NCBI GenBank assembly: GCA_017744805.1
Contig: JAGIAP010000009.1
Span: forward strand, 4,011 to 37,560
DNA length: 33,550 nt
Source: Chitinophagaceae bacterium
GTDB taxonomy: Bacteria; Bacteroidota; Bacteroidia; Chitinophagales; Chitinophagaceae
Direction of reading: 5' to 3'
Position numbers and translations under genes: made by a program. The notes beneath the pieces were generated by a model. It was not told the DNA's origin. It made no database searches and saw only the letters and a list, made by a program, of their open reading frames with translations. Positions 8,590 to 16,337 of this stretch are shown here, piece after piece; positions within the stretch are counted from its first letter, which is position 1; each line of letters opens with the position of its first letter.

Positions 8590-10080
8590 GTGGGCATCAT
8601 TCAAAAGCAAAGTATCAGGTCGAGCATCGTGATTGTAGCAGGATTTGCTATAGGGGCTATCAACATGATTGTACTAAGCCCCCGGCTGTTGACCACCGAG
8701 CAATTGGGACTAACCCGGATGCTGCTGGATACGGGCGCTACCCTGGCCAGCCTTTGCACTTTCGGTTGCCTGCCCATAATCTATAAATTCTTCCCTTTTT
8801 ATAAAAGCTATCTTCCCGCCCGCAAAAACGACCTGCCATTCATTACGCTGATGGTCTGTCTGGCCGGGTTTGTCATTGTGAGTATCGTTGGCTTTTCATT
8901 GAAGGATATCATCGTGCGAAAATTCAGCGAGCGGTCGCCCATGTTCGTTAAATATAGTTACCTGGTATATCCGCTCACATTTTTTATGCTCTTGTACTCC
9001 TGGCTGGAAGCATTTGCCTGGTCGTTCAAGAAAGGCGTCGTTTCCAATGCACTGCGTGAGACCATGGTACGGCTTATTTTCACGGTCCTGATCGTATTGC
9101 TGGCCTTTGAGGTGATAGGATCAGATCAATTCTTACACTTGTTCTCTGCTTCCTTTTTGTTGCCGGCGATCGTCCTGTTCATGGTGCTGCGGTTCACAGG
9201 AGGCTTCGAGTTCCATGCCACGCCCAGCACCGTTACACGGCGTTTGAAAGGTAAGATGATCAATTTCGGTTTATTCCTCTTTGGAGCGCAGTTCCTCAAT
9301 CTCCTTTCCCGTACTGTTGATACCTTCATTCTTTCCGCCAAGTCGGAACGCGGACTTACAGACACGGCCGTTTTCACCATCGCCACTTATGTGGTTACGC
9401 TGATGGAAATCCCACAACGCAGTATGAATTCCATTACCATCCCGGTGCTTGCGGAGGCCTGGAAGAACAAAGACCTGAAGCATATCAACCAGGTATATAC
9501 GAAAAGCGTTGCCAACCTGTTGGTGATCGGTTTGCTCATGTTCTCGCTGACACTCCTGAACGTCCATAACCTGGCCGCCTTCCTGGGCAGTGATTACAAG
9601 GGCATCGAGTGGGTGATCTTCCTGCTGGTGATCGGCAAGCTCATAGACCTGGGCACTGGTTCCAATTCACAGGTGATCGGCACCTCCAATTACTGGAAGG
9701 TTGATTTTACCACCAATGTGATCTATACGCTGTTGGCGCTGCCACTCAACTATATCCTCATTTCTCATTACGGCCTGATCGGGGCAGCTTACTCTACCCT
9801 GCTGTCGCTTACAGTTTACAACCTGATGCGCTTCGGGTTCCTATGGTACAAATTCGGACTACAGCCTTATACCTGGAAAGACCTGCAGGCCGTACTGCTT
9901 ACGGCTGTGGCTGTACCAATAGTTTATTATTTACCGTATGCCGGGTCCATTTACCTGGACACCGCCATCAGAACAGCGGTATTCTGCCTGATCTTTATAC
10001 CAGCCATTTATTATTTGAAAGTGTCTGCCGAGATCAATCAACTGATCGAAAAATACGTTCCCTTTTTACGGAAGAAGTGA
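8590..10080 (+). CDS. Wzx-like polysaccharide/oligosaccharide flippase (MATE/MVF-like superfamily)
   Basis: A 496-residue polytopic protein with about 12-14 membrane helices and short loops, starting at GTG 8590 (MGIIQKQSIRSSIVIVAGF). The opening, a basic helix followed by IGAINMIVLSPRLLTTEQLGLTRML, is typical of the polysaccharide biosynthesis/flippase family, whose members move undecaprenyl-linked oligosaccharides from the inner to the outer leaflet. The C-terminal half has the second-repeat pattern with YILISHYGLIGAAYSTLLS, a common Wzx motif. It closes the plus-strand unit GT9, methyltransferase, FkbM, flippase. No Wzy-type polymerase or ligase was recognised in the window, so whether the product is a polymer, an O-antigen-like unit or a protein-linked glycan is open. 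Confidence 0.87.
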   Translation: MGIIQKQSIRSSIVIVAGFAIGAINMIVLSPRLLTTEQLGLTRMLLDTGATLASLCTFGCLPIIYKFFPFYKSYLPARKNDLPFITLMVCLAGFVIVSIVGFSLKDIIVRKFSERSPMFVKYSYLVYPLTFFMLLYSWLEAFAWSFKKGVVSNALRETMVRLIFTVLIVLLAFEVIGSDQFLHLFSASFLLPAIVLFMVLRFTGGFEFHATPSTVTRRLKGKMINFGLFLFGAQFLNLLSRTVDTFILSAKSERGLTDTAVFTIATYVVTLMEIPQRSMNSITIPVLAEAWKNKDLKHINQVYTKSVANLLVIGLLMFSLTLLNVHNLAAFLGSDYKGIEWVIFLLVIGKLIDLGTGSNSQVIGTSNYWKVDFTTNVIYTLLALPLNYILISHYGLIGAAYSTLLSLTVYNLMRFGFLWYKFGLQPYTWKDLQAVLLTAVAVPIVYYLPYAGSIYLDTAIRTAVFCLIFIPAIYYLKVSAEINQLIEKYVPFLRKK

Positions 10081-10094
10081 TGAAGAAGATCCGA

Positions 10095-10126
10095 TTGAAG
10101 AAATAGAAAGATTTTTTCTATTTTAG
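10095..10126 (+). promoter_or_regulatory. Candidate Bacteroidota promoter for the T9SS cargo gene
   Basis: TTG at 10095-10097 is separated by 21 bases from TATTTTAG at 10119-10126 (7 of 8 to TAnnTTTG). The predicted transcript start would be near 10132, giving a short leader before ATG 10159. It suggests the large secreted protein is transcribed separately from the flippase, which ends at 10080. Confidence 0.5.
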
Positions 10127-10158
10127 CCGGAGCCAGCCCCCTAACTATTATCATCATC

Positions 10159-13100
10159 ATGATGAAATTCATCTTGGCCATTGTATTATGGCTGACCAGT
10201 GTGGTTGGCAATGCGCAGGTAATTGCAGATTTCAGTATTCCCGATACGGTTTGTATGAATGCACCCGTGCAGATCACTAACAATTCCATCGGCGCCACAA
10301 CTTATTTCTGGAATTTCTGCACTGCCAATCTCGCCAATGCTCCTTCCGTTTCCAATCTCAATATCAGCGGCGCCAACTTCAACTGGCCGGTATTCATGGA
10401 CTATGTGTATGATAACGGGAACTACTACGGTTTTGTGACCAACTACATTGGTGGGAACCTGGTGAGGCTCGATTTTGGCAATAGCTTGCTCAATACACCT
10501 ACCGGCACCAACCTGGGTAATTTCGGAGGGATCATCCCAGCTTCTATCGGCACAGAGGGGATACAGGTAGTTAAGCAGAACGGGCAATGGTTTGCGATCA
10601 TAGTAGGTGGCAATGCCGCGCTGACAGACAAACCCAGGATATTGAAGATCGCCTTCGGGGCCAATATAACCAATCCCGCTCCGGTTGCCACCAACTGGGG
10701 TAACCTGGGGAATATGGACCAACCGGTTGACCTGCACCTATACGAAGATGCGGGCCATTGGTTTGGTTTTACGCTTAATGCTGAAGCCAATACCGTCACC
10801 AGATTCGATTTCACCAACAGCTTCAACAATATACCAACGGGCACCAGCCTGGGCAACCTGGGCTCGCTCAGTTACCCTACCGGTATCTACGTAACTCAGG
10901 AAGCTGGGAGCTGGTATGCTTTCATCGTCAACGGGGGCGATAACTCCCGTAACAACGCATTCAACTCTTCTCTCACCCGGCTCGATTTCGGTAACTCCCT
11001 CAACAATATGCCTACCGGGGTGAACCTGGGAAATCCTGGTGGACTGCTCAACCATCCCCGCGATCTTACCATCATGAAATCCTGCGAGCAGATCATCGGG
11101 TTTGCCGTGAATGCCGGGAACAATGATGCAAATATTGTAAGAATGGATTTCAACAATCTGCTCACCTCCACTCCAGCAGGATCGGTAGCAGCTAATCTCG
11201 GCAACGGTACCTTTCCCCATTGCATCTCCAAACTTTTCAGGGACAAATCGGATGTATATGGCTTTGTAGCCAATGTGGGTACAGGTTCGCTGATGCGTCT
11301 CCGTTTTCCCGGATGCTCCAATTCCAATATCAGCTCCGGCACCGCGAAAGATCCCCTGCCCGTTACATATGATGCTCCCGGCACCTACAATATCAACCTG
11401 ACCATCGATGATGGTTTGCCTACCCAGCAAATGGTCTGTAAGAAAGTAGTGGTATTACCCTCATATATATCCGATTTCAATTACGAACAGGATATATGTG
11501 ATCCGTTATCCGTGAAGTTCATCAATACCAATCCGGCCATTCCTGCGCCCTATTGGATCTTTGGAGATGGCAATATCAATAGCACCACATTCACCCCCAC
11601 CCATCACTATGCTGCTTTCGGCAACTATACCGTAAGGTTTGCAGTAGCGCAAGACAAATTCAAATGCTCAGATACCATCACCAAAGTGATCTCCCTTTCC
11701 GTAGATAAAAAGGATATAGTACTTACTCCGGACACCGTGATCTGCAAAGGGAGCACCAAGCAACTCAGGGCAAAGGACGGACTGGCCTATTGCTGGACAC
11801 CCAATCTCTATCTCAGCAATGCCTCCGACGCCAACCCGATCACTTCTACACCTGTTGACATCACCTATTATTGCACCTCACTCATCAGGGGCGCCAACCT
11901 GGTGGTGAACGGGGATTTTAGTGCTGGCAATACAGGTTTCATTTCAGACTACCTATACGCCCTTCCTCCCAATATGCATGAAAGCGAATACTTTGTGGGG
12001 CCCAGTGCACCGATCTGGCACCCCGGTATGTCGGACTGCCCGGACCATACCGGCAATAATGGTAATATGATGCTGGTGAATGGAGCTACCGTGCCCAACG
12101 TACGGGTATGGGCGCAAACCATCACGGTGAAGCCCAATACCAATTACGAATTCTCTGCCTGGGTACAAACACTGAACAATGCATCACCGGCGGACCTACG
12201 CTTCAGTATCAATGGCCAGCCGCTGGGCCCTCCGCTGGTTTCCGGGGCAGCCTGCGACTGGAAGCAATGCTTCGCCACCTGGAATTCCGGTAACCAAACC
12301 TCGGTTACCATCACCCTGAACAATATGAGCCTGTCATATGCCGGTAATGATTTCGGCCTGGATGATATCTCGTTCTCGGAAGTAAGGATACAGCGCGACA
12401 GTGTAAAGATCTCCATCGATACACCTGATGTGAATACACGCACAGACACTACCCTCTGTCACAAAGGCTCAGTGAAACTCTCCACCTCAGGCGCCAATAC
12501 CTGGAGCTGGACGCCTGCTACCGGGCTCTCTGATCCGAATATTGCAGATCCTATCGCTACCCCTGCCATCACTACCGAGTATGAAGTAGCAGGCACCAAC
12601 CAGTACGGCTGCGTAGCAAAAGATACAGTGCTCATCACCGTTATACCACCGCTTCCTCTGGATATCACTCCGGACACTACGGTGTGTACCAATATTCCGG
12701 TGCAGCTCAGGGCCTTTAGCGCCGGCAATCCAATATACCACTGGTCTCCCGCTGCCAACCTGAATAACCCGGGTATACCCAACCCTGTGGCTTCTCCTAA
12801 AAGCCCCACAAAATATTATGTTGATCTAACGGACAACAATAACTGCATAACCAGTGATTCCATTATGGTGGATATCGTGCCCCGGCCTGCATTCACGGCC
12901 AAAGGCGCTGCGGCAGTCTGTTACGACACGGAAACAAAGCTGGAAGCCTCCGGAGGCGACAACTACCTCTGGTCCCCTTCAGACTACCTGGATGATCCGC
13001 AGAGCGCCACTCCCATCGTAAAGCCCAGATCAGCGGTAAGCTATAACGTATATATTTCCGAGAATACCTGCGGCTATGATACGCTCGTGCAATTTGCCCC

Positions 13101-13629
13101 CATGGTGGTAAATCCCCTTCCTATTGTAACAGCTATGAAAGAGACCGATATCAATTGTGTGATCCGCAGCGCCCAACTAAGGGCGGGCGGCGCCAATAGT
13201 TATTCCTGGACGCCCGCTTCAGCGCTGGATAACCCGTACAGACGGGACCCCGTAGCCATCGTGGACAGCAGCACCCAATTCATAGTCACCGGCATCAATC
13301 GATACGGATGTGAAAGCAGTGACACACTGGTAGTGAATGTAACCAAAACGGGCACTCCTGTTTTTGAAGTGCCCAATGCATTTACGCCAAACGGGGATGG
13401 AAAGAATGATTGCTTCGGTATCAAAAAATGGGGCGTGGTGAAGCTCGAATCCCTTGAAGTATACAATCGCTGGGGACAAAAAATCTTCCAAACCAACAAA
13501 CCCAATGATTGTTGGGACGGAACCTTCCAGGGAAAACCACAGGGTGCCGGAGAATTCGTATACATTATCCGGGCATCCACTTTCTGTGGTCCCATTTTGC
13601 GGAAAGGCGTATTCTTCCTGATCAGGTAG
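10159..13629 (+). CDS. Large secreted multidomain adhesin-like protein with T9SS type-B C-terminal domain
   Basis: A 1,156-residue protein. A signal peptide (KFILAIVLWLTSVVGNAQ, cut near 20-21) is followed by a region with six evenly spaced repeats at about residues 101, 161, 213, 272, 326 and 378, each like LVRLDFGNS then PTGTNLGN, suggesting a beta-propeller. Two PKD-like stretches follow (ending near 515; YWIFGDGN and FGNYTVRF are visible). A jelly-roll-like segment (about 580-735) runs from NLVVNGDFSAGNTGF to FGLDDISF, as in carbohydrate-binding modules. Five Ig-like units share the pattern W-S/T-P-x-x-x-L-x-x-P (one near 525, four from 762 to 1065). The end (1071-1156) is VPNAFTPNGDGKNDCF then YNRWGQKIF, the gliding-motility-associated (type B) sorting domain that sends cargo through T9SS. 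Probable surface or released adhesin; ligand unknown. Its stop overlaps convergent mqnA by 8 bases. Confidence 0.93.
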   Translation: MMKFILAIVLWLTSVVGNAQVIADFSIPDTVCMNAPVQITNNSIGATTYFWNFCTANLANAPSVSNLNISGANFNWPVFMDYVYDNGNYYGFVTNYIGGNLVRLDFGNSLLNTPTGTNLGNFGGIIPASIGTEGIQVVKQNGQWFAIIVGGNAALTDKPRILKIAFGANITNPAPVATNWGNLGNMDQPVDLHLYEDAGHWFGFTLNAEANTVTRFDFTNSFNNIPTGTSLGNLGSLSYPTGIYVTQEAGSWYAFIVNGGDNSRNNAFNSSLTRLDFGNSLNNMPTGVNLGNPGGLLNHPRDLTIMKSCEQIIGFAVNAGNNDANIVRMDFNNLLTSTPAGSVAANLGNGTFPHCISKLFRDKSDVYGFVANVGTGSLMRLRFPGCSNSNISSGTAKDPLPVTYDAPGTYNINLTIDDGLPTQQMVCKKVVVLPSYISDFNYEQDICDPLSVKFINTNPAIPAPYWIFGDGNINSTTFTPTHHYAAFGNYTVRFAVAQDKFKCSDTITKVISLSVDKKDIVLTPDTVICKGSTKQLRAKDGLAYCWTPNLYLSNASDANPITSTPVDITYYCTSLIRGANLVVNGDFSAGNTGFISDYLYALPPNMHESEYFVGPSAPIWHPGMSDCPDHTGNNGNMMLVNGATVPNVRVWAQTITVKPNTNYEFSAWVQTLNNASPADLRFSINGQPLGPPLVSGAACDWKQCFATWNSGNQTSVTITLNNMSLSYAGNDFGLDDISFSEVRIQRDSVKISIDTPDVNTRTDTTLCHKGSVKLSTSGANTWSWTPATGLSDPNIADPIATPAITTEYEVAGTNQYGCVAKDTVLITVIPPLPLDITPDTTVCTNIPVQLRAFSAGNPIYHWSPAANLNNPGIPNPVASPKSPTKYYVDLTDNNNCITSDSIMVDIVPRPAFTAKGAAAVCYDTETKLEASGGDNYLWSPSDYLDDPQSATPIVKPRSAVSYNVYISENTCGYDTLVQFAPMVVNPLPIVTAMKETDINCVIRSAQLRAGGANSYSWTPASALDNPYRRDPVAIVDSSTQFIVTGINRYGCESSDTLVVNVTKTGTPVFEVPNAFTPNGDGKNDCFGIKKWGVVKLESLEVYNRWGQKIFQTNKPNDCWDGTFQGKPQGAGEFVYIIRASTFCGPILRKGVFFLIR
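10459..11320 (+). repeat. Six-copy internal repeat (propeller-like blades) in the T9SS cargo gene
   Basis: Six units align on a hydrophobic-x-R/K-hydrophobic-D/A-F core beginning at codons 101, 161, 213, 272, 326 and 378, spaced 60, 52, 59, 54 and 52 residues apart. Copies 1, 3 and 4 are closest (LVRLDFGNSLLNTPTG, VTRFDFTNSFNNIPTG, LTRLDFGNSLNNMPTG). A six-bladed propeller is an inference from spacing and count. Confidence 0.75.
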
Positions 13630-14383
13630 TAGCAGGACTGGACGACAATGTGCCGATCAGCTCCAGGAATTTTGCCAGGCCTCTTCGCTTGGCCTCATCC
13701 AGTTCATAACTGATATTCTTTGTGTAGTATTCGTGCAGATCGTAGACGCTGTAAGGGTTTGCGGCCACCACTTCATCGATATGGTTCAGCCCTTCCCGGT
13801 TGGCTTCGTCGAAAGCTTTCACGAATGCTTCGGGCAGTGGCTTATTGCTCACCCAGGCTGCAAATACGAATGGCAGGCCAGTATGCGCCATCCAGGCTTC
13901 TCCCAGGTCATAGATGTATTTGCTTTTGTGGCGCTGCTCCAGGGCCCTGTCGCCGATCACTACACCAGCCGTAGTTCCGATGATGCGGGAGCGGTAATCA
14001 TCCCTGGTATCCGTAATGATGGGGGTGATCTTCCAGTGATCACGCATCAGGATGCGAGCGAGGGTCACCGAGGTGCGGCTCTGGTAATCCAGCAGCACTT
14101 CCGTGATCTCTTCAACCGGCACATCACTGAACAGGCAAACCGAGGCCACGGGCTGGGTACAGCCAATACAGAAATTGGTATTGATATGGAACTCCTTCAT
14201 TTTTGGGATCACTGCTACGGGCACCAGTCCCATATCGATCTCGTCTTCCAGGAGCATGCGGGCGATATTTGCAGGATATTCGGGCACGGGCTCGATCTCG
14301 CTATACACGGGTGAATGCTCGATACCATACAATAATGGTTTGGTATTGAGATAATTCACGATTCCAACCTTAATCTTCTTCAA
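13622..14383 (-). CDS. mqnA: Chorismate dehydratase MqnA (futalosine menaquinone pathway)
   Basis: I set the start at TTG 14383, giving MKKIKVGIVNYLNTKPLLYG and 253 residues, the usual N-terminus and length for MqnA. The longer track version (from 14464) would run through an exact promoter element and overlap purB. Visible features are VGIVNYLNTKPL (6-17), the periplasmic-binding-like fold with IDMGLVPVAVIPK, and the later DDYRSRIIGTTAGVVIGDRAL and DLGEAWMAHTGLPFVFAAWV blocks typical of the family. MqnA dehydrates chorismate to 3-[(1-carboxyvinyl)oxy]benzoate, the first step of the futalosine route to menaquinone, the quinone of respiration in this phylum. It is divergent from purB and its 3' end overlaps the T9SS cargo gene by 8 bases. 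Confidence 0.92.
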   Translation of the reverse strand: MKKIKVGIVNYLNTKPLLYGIEHSPVYSEIEPVPEYPANIARMLLEDEIDMGLVPVAVIPKMKEFHINTNFCIGCTQPVASVCLFSDVPVEEITEVLLDYQSRTSVTLARILMRDHWKITPIITDTRDDYRSRIIGTTAGVVIGDRALEQRHKSKYIYDLGEAWMAHTGLPFVFAAWVSNKPLPEAFVKAFDEANREGLNHIDEVVAANPYSVYDLHEYYTKNISYELDEAKRRGLAKFLELIGTLSSSPATT

Positions 14384-14402
14384 TTGATTTAATTTTACGC
14401 CG

Positions 14403-14410
14403 CAAAGGTA
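14403..14410 (-). promoter_or_regulatory. Exact TACCTTTG promoter element for mqnA
   Basis: The minus strand reads TACCTTTG, an exact Bacteroidota -7 element, 19 bases before the proposed TTG start. A TTG about 21 bases further upstream (near 14432-14434) could be the -33 element. This decides the mqnA start, since the longer ORF would be initiated upstream of the transcript. Confidence 0.75.
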
Positions 14411-14448
14411 AAGGAATATCACTTTTAACATCAACATTGAACTTGAAC

Positions 14449-15795
14449 ATGGAACTGAATACACTTACGGCCATTTCCCCTATTGACGGACGCTACCGTA
14501 ACCAGGTGCAGCACCTGCACGAATATTTTTCGGAATTCGCACTGATGAAGTACAGGGTGCTGGTTGAAGTGGAATACTTCCTGTTCCTGGGCGACAAGAA
14601 ATTCTTCTCCCTCCCCGCTGCCGTTCGCAAAGGCCTTCAGGCTGCCCTGGAGAACTTCAACCTCGAAGATGCCAAAACCATCAAGGAAACGGAGAAGACC
14701 ACCAATCACGATGTGAAAGCCGTTGAGTATTTCCTCAAAGCCAAACTGAAAGAACTGAAGGCCGAGCACCTGTCTGAATGGGTGCATTTCGGGCTCACTT
14801 CACAGGACATCAACAATACTGCCGTTCCGCTCTCCTGGAAACAGGCCGTGGAATTTGAATACCTGCCCGCCATGCTCAACCTGAACAAGCAGTTGGAACT
14901 GCTGGCAGACGAGTGGCGCGATATCCCGATGCTGGCCCGTACCCACGGACAACCGGCCTCACCCACCCGCCTGGGTAAGGAGATCCAGGTGTTCATCGAA
15001 CGCCTCAGCAACCAGATACAACAATGCATCGAGATACCCATCAGCGCCAAATTCGGTGGTGCTACCGGCAATTTCAATGCGCACAATGTGGCCTTCCCCA
15101 AAAAGAACTGGGTGAACCTGGGCAATGATTTCGTGGAAGGCGTACTGGGACTGAGCCGCCAGCAATTCACCACGCAGATAGAGCATTACGATAACCTGGC
15201 TGCCCATTTCGACGCCATGAAGCGGATCAACAATATCCTGATCGATTTCTCCCGCGATATGTGGACCTATATCTCCATGGATTATTTCAAGCAGCGCACT
15301 AAGAAGGGCGAGATCGGCTCTTCCGCCATGCCGCATAAAGTGAACCCAATCGATTTCGAGAATGCCGAAGGCAATCTCGGCATCGCCAATGCCCTGCTGG
15401 AGCACCTGGCCGGTAAGCTGCCTATCAGCCGCCTGCAGCGCGACCTGACCGATTCTACTGTACTCCGCAATATCGGCGTGCCTTTCGCCCATATCATCCT
15501 GGCCACCCGCTCCATCGAAAAAGGATTGAGCAAACTGGTATTGAATGATGAGAAGATCTATGACGACCTGGACAATAACTGGGCCGTGGTGGCGGAAGCT
15601 ATCCAAACCATCCTCCGCCGTGAGAACTATCCAAAGCCTTACGAGGCACTGAAGGAGCTCACTCGTGGCAAACAGGGGATCAACAAACAGTCCATCCACC
15701 AATTCATCGATAAATTAAAAGTTCCGGTAACTGTGCGTAAAGAGTTGAAGAAGATCACTCCGCATAATTATACTGGTGTGAACCCTGATTTCTGA
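14449..15795 (+). CDS. purB: Adenylosuccinate lyase
   Basis: A 448-residue protein from ATG 14449 (MELNTLTAISPIDGRYRNQV); the track start four codons earlier is a TTG. It belongs to the fumarase/aspartase superfamily: TTNHDVKAVEY (84-94), TSQDINNTA (117-125), the catalytic-His region ARTHGQPASPT (163-173) and the signature SSAMPHKVNPIDFEN (291-305). It catalyses two steps: SAICAR to AICAR plus fumarate in purine synthesis, and adenylosuccinate to AMP plus fumarate. The PIDGRYRNQV start and length resemble the E. coli-type (longer) subfamily. Its last 28 bases overlap the convergent GNAT gene. It is divergent from mqnA with 65 bases between starts. Confidence 0.97.
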   Translation: MELNTLTAISPIDGRYRNQVQHLHEYFSEFALMKYRVLVEVEYFLFLGDKKFFSLPAAVRKGLQAALENFNLEDAKTIKETEKTTNHDVKAVEYFLKAKLKELKAEHLSEWVHFGLTSQDINNTAVPLSWKQAVEFEYLPAMLNLNKQLELLADEWRDIPMLARTHGQPASPTRLGKEIQVFIERLSNQIQQCIEIPISAKFGGATGNFNAHNVAFPKKNWVNLGNDFVEGVLGLSRQQFTTQIEHYDNLAAHFDAMKRINNILIDFSRDMWTYISMDYFKQRTKKGEIGSSAMPHKVNPIDFENAEGNLGIANALLEHLAGKLPISRLQRDLTDSTVLRNIGVPFAHIILATRSIEKGLSKLVLNDEKIYDDLDNNWAVVAEAIQTILRRENYPKPYEALKELTRGKQGINKQSIHQFIDKLKVPVTVRKELKKITPHNYTGVNPDF

Positions 15796-16301
15796 GCAAA
15801 CAGGGCTCTCCACCAGAGCATATCACCTTTCTGATCATATTGTTCAAAGCCATTCTTCTGCAGCACGCGGATAGAAGCGGTATTTGTCCTGTCAGTTTCG
15901 GCGAGGATAGTGGAAATATCTTGCCGTTGCGAAGCCCATTTCACTATAGCTCCCACAGCTTCGGTCATATATCCTTTGTTGCGGGCCTCTTGCATGGTAC
16001 CATACCCGATCTCCACCATTCCGGCAGGGCCGGGCGCACCTTTGAAGCCCAGCTCGGCCACTACCAGGCGGGTCTTGTTCTCTATCACCAGCCAGAATGT
16101 AAAAAAGAGATATTGATCGCCCGGCACTTTTCGCATACAGGGCAGCGTGATGGAATTGACATAGCGCTTCACTTCCGGCGCTACGTTGCGATTAGTGAGG
16201 GTAAGCCCATGTTCCATTTCAAACAGATCATTGCCCTGGAGATACAATTCCAATGAAGCCACTGTGAGGGGCAGGATATAGAGTCTGTCTGTTTGCAGCA
16301 T
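15768..16301 (-). CDS. GNAT N-acetyltransferase (RimJ/RimL-like)
   Basis: I start at ATG 16301 (MLQTDRLYILPLTVASL, 177 residues); the track adds 11 residues from a TTG. The opening TDRLYILPL is the first strand of RimJ/RimL-type acetyltransferases, IGYGTMQEARNKGYMTEAV (98-116) is the acetyl-CoA pyrophosphate loop (motif A: R-N-K-G-Y-M), and NTASIRVLQKNGFEQY (140-155) is motif B. It transfers acetyl from acetyl-CoA to an amino group; the acceptor may be a protein N-terminus, an amino sugar or a small molecule and cannot be told. It lies 36 bases downstream of prfC on the same strand, possibly co-transcribed, and overlaps purB tail-to-tail by 28 bases. Confidence 0.85.
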   Translation of the reverse strand: MLQTDRLYILPLTVASLELYLQGNDLFEMEHGLTLTNRNVAPEVKRYVNSITLPCMRKVPGDQYLFFTFWLVIENKTRLVVAELGFKGAPGPAGMVEIGYGTMQEARNKGYMTEAVGAIVKWASQRQDISTILAETDRTNTASIRVLQKNGFEQYDQKGDMLWWRALFAQKSGFTPV

Positions 16302-16337
16302 ATGCTTAGTTTCGCTACTGCCCTCAAAGTACAATCT

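Noticed and set aside
10738-11430. 230-codon and other minus-strand ORFs inside the repeat region of the T9SS cargo gene
   Set aside because: They are the reverse reading of the repeats; their own periodicity comes from the plus-strand repeats.
14959-15702. 247-codon minus-strand ORF inside purB
   Set aside because: purB is unmistakable and this frame has no recognisable motif.
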